Assembly (NCBI GenBank): GCA_023091735.1
Contig: JALKBU010000015.1
Span: 62,001-126,000 of the forward strand
DNA length: 64,000 nt
Source of the DNA: Trichomonas tenax
Lineage: Eukaryota > Parabasalia > Trichomonadida > Trichomonadidae
Direction of reading: 5' to 3'
Made by a program: the position numbers and the translations under genes. Below the pieces are notes generated by a model. That model was not told the origin of the DNA and ran no database searches. It saw only the letters and a list, made by a program, of their open reading frames with translations. Positions 54,901 through 62,629 of this stretch are shown here, one piece after another (position 1 is the first letter of the stretch; every line of letters starts with the position of its first letter).

Positions 54901-56420
54901 TTTGTCTTTTTGGCTCCAGGGATTTTAACATCGAATGGTTTCTGAGCTTCTGGATCTGAAATATAGAGTCTTGATTCATAATATTCTATCGTTCCATTTT
55001 GAGCAGATTGTTGTTTGATTACACGAAGATATGGCCTTCCATCGCTATCATGGTAGATATAAGAATTCGATGCCACATAATCATGGCCAGTTATCATTGT
55101 TTTTGCAAGAACTTCATCTACAGTAACTTTATTTCCTGTTTCATCGACTTTATTGACTTTAATTGTAATCTGGCCCTGCTTGTTGACAACAGCACCCTGC
55201 ATAAAGCGATTTAAAATTTCAGGTTCAGAATATTTCGACGGATGCGGACTTTCATATTGCATTTGACCAGATATGTATACAAGAGGAGACTTTGGTATCT
55301 GTATTGATGAAGATGGAATATCACTTTCACTTGTTTCGTTGTAAACATAAGATGAAGATGCAGGAGCTTCAGAAGAAGTTCCAAAAGCACTTTTAACTGA
55401 ACGTTTTGACTTCCTTGAAGCCTTCTTTCCTGCTCCTGATGGTTTAATTACTTTGCTGTAATCAATTTCATTTTCATCAATCATTGTCGCCGTGTCTGTG
55501 TCGAAAAATGTGTCTGAATTGCCGAAATATTCTGTGAATAAGTCTGAGCTTTCATCATATTTCTTTGATTTTGGTTCAACGGATTTTGATCTGTGTTTTG
55601 ATGAATCTTTTGATTTTTGTTCTTTGCTTTTTGTTGATTTCTTTGTTGGAACTTTGTTATCGTTAGTTCTGCTGTAAATATCGATAGATTTCGAACGAGA
55701 TTTCGAGAAATATGTGGAACTGGATTCTTCTGTATATTTTCTTCCAATATAACGTAAAATAACGTATTTTCTGACTTCAACGCGAGAACCAGGTTTATAT
55801 CCATTCATTGGAGATGATAAAATTCCATCTGATGTTTGATGAGCGACTTCTACTTGAGATTTTGATCCCTTTAGAGCACTCTTTGGTATGTTGATGTAAA
55901 TGTTCACGTTTTTGACTAATTTCTTATTTCCTTTTCGATCTTTATCAACGAGATATGAAACATCTTCGTTCATTGTCTCATCAGGACCAACAGTGCGTTT
56001 AATTTTGAATCTTCTGCAAATTTCTTCGATCTTTTCTGTTTCAGAGTGTTTATCTTTCGAAGGTTTTTTATTTGAAGACCTTCTTGATAGTTTGCTCTGA
56101 TTTGCTGTAGATTTTGATGTGTACGTATTGGAATAATCCGAGATATCTGTATAATAGCTTGCATCACTCGATTCAGCAATTTTGCTAGATTTTTTTGTCT
56201 TATTTTTCGCATTTGTTGTCTCCGCCTCTGAGTAAGAATCATAATAATCCGAGTAATTGATATCACTCACCTGCGAATCTGAGTCGTAATAACTATATGC
56301 ATAAGATTCGCTGGAAGATTCCACTTTCGAGCTACTTTTTCCTTTCTTTACAGCATATTTGTCTTTGGCGGTGCTTTTGGTGCCGGATTTCGTTGACTTT
56401 CCTTTAGAATTCGGCACCAT
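48948..56420 (-). CDS. Giant 2490-residue repetitive protein
   Basis: One uninterrupted frame from ATG 56420. Residues 1-~130 are Ser/Lys/Tyr-rich. Residues ~165-990 hold several diverged copies of a strand-rich unit of the type 'KVVRxRxNPxTGxxExxExxEDVP': FVKVVRQRKNPVTRKIENIECREDVP, IKVVRTRLNPRTGLVEQYIDEEDV, TNVIRTRRNPQAKSFENYERTEVIP, and others. Each follows a YxxxDGRxY-like segment. Residues ~1050-1310 are Lys/Ser/Glu-rich and highly charged. After that come four low-complexity blocks: GGFPPI/M repeats (~1385-1425), about 17 DPL(S/A/G)G repeats (~1437-1650), GIPxLxxPxxKPPS repeats (~1787-1893) and GGMPxIPPLDN(S)NL repeats (~1997-2247). The last part has GGSTSGxGxPQL repeats and a Lys-rich end. 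No membrane segment is seen. Probably a structural or scaffold protein; no family was recognised. Confidence 0.85.
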   Translation of the reverse strand: MVPNSKGKSTKSGTKSTAKDKYAVKKGKSSSKVESSSESYAYSYYDSDSQVSDINYSDYYDSYSEAETTNAKNKTKKSSKIAESSDASYYTDISDYSNTYTSKSTANQSKLSRRSSNKKPSKDKHSETEKIEEICRRFKIKRTVGPDETMNEDVSYLVDKDRKGNKKLVKNVNIYINIPKSALKGSKSQVEVAHQTSDGILSSPMNGYKPGSRVEVRKYVILRYIGRKYTEESSSTYFSKSRSKSIDIYSRTNDNKVPTKKSTKSKEQKSKDSSKHRSKSVEPKSKKYDESSDLFTEYFGNSDTFFDTDTATMIDENEIDYSKVIKPSGAGKKASRKSKRSVKSAFGTSSEAPASSSYVYNETSESDIPSSSIQIPKSPLVYISGQMQYESPHPSKYSEPEILNRFMQGAVVNKQGQITIKVNKVDETGNKVTVDEVLAKTMITGHDYVASNSYIYHDSDGRPYLRVIKQQSAQNGTIEYYESRLYISDPEAQKPFDVKIPGAKKTKKGIVVPVIKTKCSKRTGEVREYQIEVEIEKPILKSRDFVFVSPQIEYDVRMKRRFVKVVRQRKNPVTRKIENIECREDVPNIPTMLENNLNITNQHVWIVAGHIYRIIVKYIPFNNVIINAECLQEVSASNRSQVKMNEVGGKTIKVVRTRLNPRTGLVEQYIDEEDVNEEAVGNKEFIAPDPTIYRHPDGKAYFKAYKHKFDEYTHSVVNFECEEDIPERELIDCPTLDPTKLPKNNLGIPTIKVCRQTYDGYGNKEMAEENREITFNAIAGLDFICPSQCVYRNRDGRTYTNVIRTRRNPQAKSFENYERTEVIPDSGKGIRCRKCIRERKNILGKVEEFLVEDELQRSTAPKVFTDCLRKRWNPFSGKFELYECHFEVPQSYAESNGNYNIIVLNRRSYVSDGMKSVKELTPTNGNDFKKLSLKYIRKTIVIIGVRKTSKGQLEAVNISEDVYVPQFTTDRMDGKWMQNEVAVARIGVDGSGNMSEYTDFIRVFDPLNAQPIVMPYKSSSSNIFSTPKDISSRNNLSPEHYSKYSMNYIDNFYNNDIPICPSSPVKRSRSKDVADTDVSYGRPEKSSHKKKHRASRAVDSLDLGESEAKHSRKPSSEKKHHHSERTNSVERKSKKYEDSDDESSESYHHHHSHHHYHSNGDRKKSVERKPLTEKKREKSVEDKKSSRRQSVDRKPSVEKKTLKKEKLPSKKDKTSSVKPKEEKKEAAPAKKAVKKTAKKSASAKKVASSTPASVVEKPIVKKGGKKVAKKVKSISSSPNLLLNDSQKVEDSLLKASSDKEPESFEPIEEPKVEEEKPSEEPPKADFDPLAGLMGKDTIENSFEIPDSFSGLGDPLAVLNALDKNIDESEDKKEPEEVESQPVGDSGMPPMNGGFPPIGGGFPPMDGGFPPIDNTQTGGFPPVDAPQMNDLLSGMDGMPPQNDPLGVMNVSDPLSELTASPDPLSGIGGMSAAPDPLGGMGGMISTPDPLGSLPAISDPLAGLGGLPNDPLSRMGGMPGTSDPLGGIPQVSDPLSGLRGMSEAPDPLAGLGMPPENDPLSGLPNTSDPLGGIGALPAGNDPLAGLSMPTGNDPLSGLGALPGTSDPLGGIGALPGGNDPLGGIGDLGGISQLPDLNNIGGLGGSDPLAGLGIPSPSDQLGGLAMTPSGIDASFAPPPLESIPLGAPPGIDMMSPMQLGNDSPLMVPDSRAGFNPVGFDDPLKSDGSGERNPNTTTANSKPMGTNAQQPSNITPESQDSQTYIKPSSSGIPTISINDLEPPPGIGIPQAAVPEIKPQSGIPSLANPAAKPPSASVIPQLNVPEMKPPSSNGIPPLLNPAAKPPSSSGIPPLSNPKAKPPSASGIPQLNVPDAKPPAALGIPPMNSPEIKPPAAAVSKPEPKQPPNSGMSQLSPPPQLSPPPMENPNKKKSQGGFSQLAPSPLANGNDISPLLHAEPPFMPLMGAPIPMDDSGSIAPTVAVESTGNIGSYENDPLFNIDTPDGQQIGDMPQLGAIPQLEVPQFDNLSKLDDQQIGGLAAIPPLDNLGGMPSIAPLDNTNLGGIPSLDNSNLGGMPQLGGMPSIAPLDNVNPGELLQLNAPGFDALPKLDNPQNGGMPTIPPIDNSANLGRMPQLDVPQLDGMPQIDASQMGGFASLPQLDASQLGGMPNIPPLDNSNLSGMSDLLVLDNSNLGGISQLDAPQVGGMTDLGGMPPLDINQLGGMPGLPSMDNTNAGNLPPLGQLNLDGPQIDAMPPPIDNSSVTVAASVELPSIETAPAPKSGSNTLPPLQPMPMNGSGSGMPQIPPLNSSGNGLPTIQVSAPGVRGTTSGTGIPQFNLPPIGGSTSGSGMPPLSISPIGGSTTSGNGSPQLNLPPIGGSTSGNGTPQLTIPSSPSGIPQITIPPIDSSPAAGGLPQISIHPIGATPAGPGPMGELPPIGAGGPPGLQPIGSAPAGGGLFAMNPNDFNVDKKKGKKKVKKSKKPDPSEMPSLPF

Positions 56421-57126
56421 TTACAGCTATTTATAACACCGCCGTTAAAAACTAAAAAAGAAAAATTTAGTGTGTAAAATTTTTTGTTGGTTTAGATTCT
56501 TTATAGTGTTTCGTTTCATTGGTTTAAATTTTAACATTTTTTGTTGAATGGGATATGGTTTTTCGCTTCAAAATTTAAAATTAAAGCTTTTTGATTGTTT
56601 TCCTAATTAAATAATCCAAAATTTTGAGTAAAGCTTGAAAATTGATTTTCAAATTGAAGAAATTTGAGGAAAATCGATGGTTTGGAGGGATATTTCAATC
56701 ACATTCGTGTAACACCATTGACATTCATCACTCTCATCTTCAAATTCAGTTTGTCTGTGCAAAATACGTTTAAAATAACCTTAATTCAATAGTTGACATG
56801 TAAAATAAATTTAATCCATATGACTTATTTTTCCAGCTTCCAAGTAATTCTCATAATTATAACTAGTTATCTTTAAAATGCTCTTACATAGAGTAATTGA
56901 GTTGGATAAACATGTTGGAATTTGATTCTAAAATGAAGATTTCGATAGGTTGAACAAAATAATTCAATCATAAACATGCATTTATTAGATGTGCTTTTCT
57001 GGAATTATAATAACAGTTGCTGGTCTCAGAATTAATCTTTTGAAAAACCAAGCATATCATTTGACATTTTTATAAGTGACAATATTGATAACTTTCTGTT
57101 AAGATCAATAATGTGAATGCATAAAA
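56421..57126. other. Divergent intergenic region
   Basis: AT-rich spacer with T-rich leader sequence near the giant gene, and a TGACATGTAAA word at 56794-56804. No gene was recognised. No strict initiator lies within 20 nt of the giant gene's ATG. Confidence 0.45.
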
Positions 57127-58095
57127 ATGTATACTGCATATCAGGCAAATATTCCTGATGTAAAGAATTATTCAGTTGCTTCAACAATCTTTGAAAGTAT
57201 TGAATCTGAAAAAGGATGTGGAATTCAATGTAAGAATGATATATTGATATGTAATACATTATGCTGCTTCATGAAATGCATATCTGCTGAAGGGTTTGGC
57301 ATGTATCTGAATAGTTGTAATATAAAATTTTCTAGATTCGTCGATGATTTTGAAAAAAACTATCTACTCCAACGTTATATAGTCTGATTTACTGTGATTC
57401 ATATATGATATCAGGCTCTAATACAAATGGAAAAGGATGCATGATTACAAATAGAGGAACATTTTCGTAGATTATATCATCAAACTTCTCCAAATCTTCA
57501 TTTCCAGATCAAATTCCAACAAGCTATATTGCAACATTTTTTTTCGCATACATTGTATTCCAATTATGTAAATATCACAAGTCAAAACGGATGTGGAGTT
57601 GTCTATGAAAATTGCAAATCATCAGATGACTCAACTATAGAATTTACCAATTTCATCGATATATTTGATGCCAGTAATAATACAGGGATCATGTTAATGA
57701 GATTTGGTGGAAAAGACAATATTTCAAATTGCTTCTTCACATATGAAGGATTTCCAAGAATCAACGAAGCATAATTCAAATGGGAATGAAGAAGTAGATA
57801 TAGCAAAATCAACGTTTGTGACACAATTAGATAAAGACATAGAAGGAGTTAGATCTTGAACTATCAGTGTAACATCTGATTATGTAAAATACTCTGAATG
57901 TAATTTTTATTATCCAACAAACGCTTCTTATCATGCAGTTTTCAATTACTTTTATTTTCATAGATTATTTATTGAAAAGCAACATTCTTGCATAGATAGA
58001 AGATTCAACATACGAAACTTCTTAACGAATATTTTCATCTTTTTTAAGATCAGAAGAATGATCTTAATTTTGACAAAAAGTATAAGATTTTGAAA
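57127..58095 (+). pseudogene. Beta-helix-like surface family copy, frameshifted
   Basis: Starts MYTAYQANIPDVKNYSVAST and reads IFESIESEKGCGIQCKND, LCCFMKCISAEGFGMYLNSCNIKFSRFVDDF. It then shifts near 57372 to SYMISGSNTNGKG. A TAG (about 57468) replaces the Gln of the sister copy's YSQ. It continues at 57529-57774 (YVNITSQNGCGVVYENCKSSDDSTIEFTNFIDIF, NISNCFFTYEGFPRINEA), then shifts again into NGNEEVDIAKSTFVTQ and TISVTSDYVKYSECNFYYP. Every block has a counterpart in the intact copy at 59619-60551. At least two frameshifts and one nonsense codon make it a pseudogene. Confidence 0.7.
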
Positions 58096-58145
58096 AGCAG
58101 CTATATTCTTCATCGATTTCATGTGATGATAAGAAAGTATGAATA

Positions 58146-58560
58146 ATGTATTCAAATCATCGCTTACTCATTTTTTGAAAACATTGAAGCTAAATATGGA
58201 TGTGGTATTTACTGCACCAACAATGCATTTATTTGCGTTTCTCTGTGTTGCTTTTCAAGATGCACATCTGAACGGGGATCTGGATTATATGTTAAGAATA
58301 TCAAAATGAAATATTCTAAGTTTTTTGATAACTATGGAAATCTTATACACCAACATTATATAGCTTAAGGAATTCTTATTCATACATGATTTCGGCGTCA
58401 AACACAAATGTTTTAAATAGATTATTCTCAAATGAAGGAGAATTCTCGCAAGCTATTCTTTCTAATTTTCCGATGTCTTTTTTCGAAAATCAAAATCGAC
58501 CGTATGAAGCAATTTTCCACGCTCAACCAAAAAACACTGCTCAAATTGATTAAAGTCTAA
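58146..58560 (+). pseudogene. Third, shorter copy of the same family
   Basis: Reads SFFENIEAKYGCGIYCTNNAF, ICVSLCCFSRCTSERGSGLYVKNIKMKYSKFFDNYG. After a frameshift near 58345 it reads PTLYSLRNSYSYMISASNTN and EGEFSQAILSNFPMSFFENQNRPYEAIFH, then stops. The 5' blocks match the copies on either side. The 3' half is missing and replaced by unrelated AT-rich sequence. Confidence 0.6.
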
Positions 58561-59618
58561 TGGTAAACGAAAACTCTCAACAAATTGTAGAAAATCGTGC
58601 ATCAAGAGTATATCAATGTGATCCAAATGTAAATGAAAAATATTAATTTGGAATGAATTAGTATAAGCAATAGAATTATTTATTCTTTTTTCTTTCCAAA
58701 CTTTTAAACATTTTTTATTTTATTCTGAACATTATATGAAATGATAGAGTTCTTTCTTTCATTGATAAAATTAGAAAAATCAGATATCTTTCTTGATAAT
58801 GGAAATATAGATACAACTACTCATATTTAGTTTCAATCAACCAAAATATAGATAAAAGTATTTATATGATATATATTGAATTAACCTTTGGTAAATATGA
58901 TATTTTATTCGAAAATATATATTTCAGTGATGATACGTCGAATCACATATAAGCATGTAATCAGCTGGATAATAAATCGTCATGAAAAAGAAACCAGAGT
59001 TATGTATTTTGACATTATTTGAATTCAGAAAGAAATTATATTATTTATGGAAAATCACATTGTTCTGGCAGCTTTTCACCACCAAATCCTAGCGTCATCA
59101 TGTATTTTCCACACAATGAAGTAATACCTTCTACATTCATTTTCAAAACGTATGTAAATATATATCCCACTGAACATGGACAGGAATGATATATCGTGAA
59201 GAGCACATTTGCCCACCATAGATAAGATCTGCACATCGAGCTACTGGTGGAATGAAATATTTTTATCAAGTGAAATAATTTCCATTCAATTTCATCAACA
59301 AAACCATTCAAGTTTATTAAGTTCACATTGATAAAGAACTCTTACCCAAAAAATCCAGAATGGGATAGAGCAATTTTTATGAATAGGATAGAAATTGGAG
59401 GAAAATTGACAGAAATCAATTATTATGGATTTTCTCACATCTTATTCTCATAGAGATATGCATGAGAATGAATGAAAAGAACATTTATGCCATTAAATAT
59501 GAATCTATAATTACATCAATTTTACACTATTAAGGTTTTAATCCAATAATAAAAAATTGCCATTTTTTTGTAATGAATTCTCGATGAATGTCTTTTTTGA
59601 AGTCAATTGAAATAGCGA
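58561..59618. other. Decayed DNA with coding-like scraps
   Basis: About 1 kb between family copies. On the plus strand, about 59045-59187 reads SHCSGSFSPPNPSVIMYFPH and onward, and about 59310-59450 reads KNSYPKNPEWDRAIFMNRIE and onward, each ended by stops. They look like exhausted coding sequence of unknown family. The minus-strand 93-codon frame at 59045-59326 is the antisense of the first scrap. Confidence 0.3.
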
Positions 59619-60551
59619 ATGTATTCCACTTCGCAGCTGATTGGGAAAGGAGTGAAGATTATTTCTGTGAAATATTCGATATTCGAAAATATAAATTCTG
59701 ATAAAGGATCCGGAATCTATTGCGTGACTGATGCATTTGTGGCAATATCTTTATCTAGTTTTATTGGATGTACATCTGATATAGGATCAGGCATATACGC
59801 GATTAATATCAAAATCATTTTCTCAAAATTCATTAATAATTTTGCAAAAACGAATTCACCAACGATGTACAGCATAAAATATTCTGATTCGCACATGATT
59901 TCTGGATCAAATACGAATGCAAAAAATAGGATTGCGACAAACATTGGAAGTTATTCACAAATGAAATTATCAAATTTTTCGAGATCGAAAATTTCATATC
60001 AAGTTCCAACTCTATACATTGGAACTCATAATTCTAATACAATATATTCAAATCATGTAAATATAACCGTTTTGGATGCATGTGGAATTGTTTACACAAA
60101 CTCTGAATCATTGGATAAATCGAAGTTAGCACTTTCGAATTTTATCGATATCGAGAGCATAAATCATAACTTTGGTTTTATATTTATTCTTCCAGGAGGC
60201 AAAGTTAATGTATCTAACTGCTTCTTCAAATATGAAGGATTTTCTAGAATAAATGAGGCATATAATTCAGATGGAAAGGAAGAAGTTTTGATAACAAAAT
60301 CAACATTTGTGACATCAGAAAGTACAGAAATGGGAGGTAAAAGATCAGGAGAAATCACAGTTACATCCGATTATGTTACACATTCTGAATGCAGTTTCTA
60401 TTTGCCAACTGATGAACAATATACAGCTGTTTCAAACTACATCTATTTCGATAAACTCTATATTGACAAACAGAACAAATATTCATGTGAATGCAAATTT
60501 ACTTTTATGATAAATTTTTCCTTATTTGCTTTCATTCCAATGTTGATTTAA
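59619..60551 (+). CDS. Least-damaged copy of the Ser/Asn-rich beta-helix-like surface family (N-terminally short)
   Basis: A 310-codon uninterrupted frame from ATG 59619. Ser/Asn/Ile/Tyr-rich with repeated short strands: SIFENINSDKGSGIYCVTD, SSFIGCTSDIGSGIYAINIKIIFSKFINNF, SDSHMISGSNTNAKNRI, NHVNITVLDACGIVYTNSESL, NVSNCFFKYEGFSRINEAYNSDGKEEV, SGEITVTSDYVTHSECSFYLP. It ends in a hydrophobic stretch (FMINFSLFAFIPMLI) that could be a C-terminal anchor. Unlike the minus-strand member at 4468-5088, there is no signal-peptide-like N-terminus before the first repeat, so it is probably 5'-truncated. It may be a pseudogene that happens to lack stops. A surface location is inferred from the family character only. 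Confidence 0.5.
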   Translation: MYSTSQLIGKGVKIISVKYSIFENINSDKGSGIYCVTDAFVAISLSSFIGCTSDIGSGIYAINIKIIFSKFINNFAKTNSPTMYSIKYSDSHMISGSNTNAKNRIATNIGSYSQMKLSNFSRSKISYQVPTLYIGTHNSNTIYSNHVNITVLDACGIVYTNSESLDKSKLALSNFIDIESINHNFGFIFILPGGKVNVSNCFFKYEGFSRINEAYNSDGKEEVLITKSTFVTSESTEMGGKRSGEITVTSDYVTHSECSFYLPTDEQYTAVSNYIYFDKLYIDKQNKYSCECKFTFMINFSLFAFIPMLI

Positions 60552-61946
60552 CTTAACATATATAATTACAGTCAATTTTGACTTTTATCATCATTATTCG
60601 ATTTCTTTTCATTGTCCGAATAAAAGGGATTTGTCAAAATGTTGTATTTGCCAATGTTTCAAAAATCAGATCAAAACAATCACTAAAAATAGAAATTGAT
60701 GCTTCCTTGATGAAGGAATGTATTCACCGCGGCAGACTGTTGTTGCTAATGTCCGGGAATACTCTGTATCGTTTATTCTCAGATAAAGGATATTAGTAAA
60801 CCTTTCTAAATACAGCAAAATCTCTGCTGATATAGGTTTGACCAAATGGAGTGTTACTTTTTTTGCGCATGATTGCACACCATTCAATTTGAGAGTGTAA
60901 ACTATTCAATTTTCTATGATTGAGCAATATTGCGCATTGAGCAAAACTGCGCAAAGGGATTTCGACGAATTTTAAAGCGTGCAATTATGATTCTAATAGC
61001 CTAAAGAATTTGCGCAAGTGTCTTTTATAGCAAAGCTCAGTGAAAATATTCAAAATATGAAATTCATATTTTAAAAAGTTGGCTTTATCGAAATGAAAGC
61101 ATTAGAACCCCTTTTCTGATGATAGTCTGATATAGTCGATATACCAAAATGTTTGCACATACCAATTTTTCCACACATAATTTAATATCATACTCAAACA
61201 CATGGTAAGATGACGTTTCAAATGCTGCCAAAGGTAATATGATATAACCAGCTTTAAAAAATTATAAGTTTTTAAAGTAAAAATAAAGTTTTAATAAATT
61301 TCGATAATTTTCTACTGTAAAAAGAAAGAATTATGCGTTACATGACTGTAATCACCTAATAGATCCCATGTATGAGAGTAAAGAATGGATTTAGTAGCAT
61401 TTGAAGGAAAATATTACTGATGATATTGAAATGATGTATGATGATTGTAGTGAGAACACTTCAACACATTGCTCCTTTTGGCCTGTTAACATGCCATTCG
61501 ATAAAGCTCAGAGTTTGGCGCAGCAATATTGCGGATTTTGTCACTTTTTGTGCGAATTTGACAGTTATAGTTAATTAAATGAAATATCATAACATATATT
61601 ACATGACATAAAATGCATAGTCACTTCAAAGTTTGGGCAAAATTCGATTTTTTATGTAAATTGAATATATTTTCAACAAAAATGAGATCCACGCCTAACT
61701 AAATGTATAATAATATTTAGTTCTATGTTACTGTTGACTATATCATTGTGTTAAAATATTAATATAATCCAATTCAATGATAAGAAGCATTTTATTAGCT
61801 CGAGAAATGTTTTTTTAAATAAGGTTAAGAGTGTCACAGCCTTTGAAAAAAAAACAATTATTAAAAATTTTTGACAAATTTTACAAATACAAAAATAGCA
61901 GAGAAAGATATTGATTTTTTTTTTTGATTTATTATTTTCACAATAA
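60552..61946. other. Gene-poor region with coding-like scraps
   Basis: About 1.4 kb. A plus-strand scrap at about 60725-60895 reads SPRQTVVANVREYSVSF and, past a stop, NLSKYSKISADIGLTKWSV. It loosely resembles the helix-turn-helix start of eukaryotic Tc1-type transposases. Another plus-strand scrap, about 61400-61575, reads ENITDDIEMMYDDCSENTST and continues for about 30 more codons to a stop. GCGCA and ttgcgcat words recur at 60926-60960 and 61010-61020. No intact gene was seen. Confidence 0.3.
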
Positions 61947-62629
61947 ATGAGTGATTCAATAGAATTAGATGAAGGTTCGCTCATTGGTGTCGAAAGGTTG
62001 CAGGAATATTCGGTCCTCGAGGACTTAATCTTCGACTGTGATTCAACAAATATCGAAGTATCAAGGAAATGTTGCCAAAGTTCGATCCGACGATTATCCG
62101 TAACATGCTGTTGTATTGCAGCGAAGTAAGAAGTAAGAAGATTCAATTTCAACTTTTTAACCGAAATTTGGAGTTTGTTACCAAAAATATCGACAATATC
62201 TAACAAAAAGTACCAAATGAACACATTCATCAAGTATCTGGCAAGCATAGACATGATAGACACGGATTTCAAATACAAACTAAATTATTTAAACGTTTTC
62301 GATAAAAACACAATCGAAATGTCAATTTACGAAGACGATTTGGACTCATTCTTGAAATACGTTACAAACAATAACGATTACACAAAACACGCATTTAATG
62401 TCGGTCCCGAAGTTTTCAACTGTCTCGAGTTTGCTTCATACTGCGGATCGGCGACAATATTCAACTATCTGATTGTCAATGGCTGGAAAATTGACCAGGA
62501 AGTCTGCGAGAGTTCTGTTTCAGGAGGAAACGCTGAAATCATTGAAATATGCTCCAAGAGCGGAATTAATCTCGGTTCATGTTTGAATGTTGCAATCCAA
62601 CACCACAGAAACAAAATCATCAACTAGAT
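61947..62629 (+). pseudogene. DUF3447-type ankyrin-family pseudogene
   Basis: Starts at ATG 61947 (MSDSIELDEGSLIGVERLQE...). Around 62050 the coding frame moves by one to read YRSIKEMLPKFDPTIIRNML and LYCSEVRSKKIQFQLFNRN. From about 62175 it is back in the first frame: FIKYLASIDMIDTDFKYKLN, then CLEFASYCGSATIFNYLIVNGWKIDQEVCES, then SGGNAEIIEICSKSGINLGSC. It stops at TAG (62627-62629). The order and motifs match the trichomonad DUF3447 plus ankyrin protein family, whose members normally carry many ankyrin repeats after this point. Here the array is missing after one or two repeats. Two opposite frameshifts and 3' truncation make it a pseudogene. Confidence 0.7.

Noticed and set aside
61751..62278. 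175-codon minus-strand frame
   Set aside because: It overlaps the ankyrin-family pseudogene in antisense, and the plus-strand reading has family motifs.
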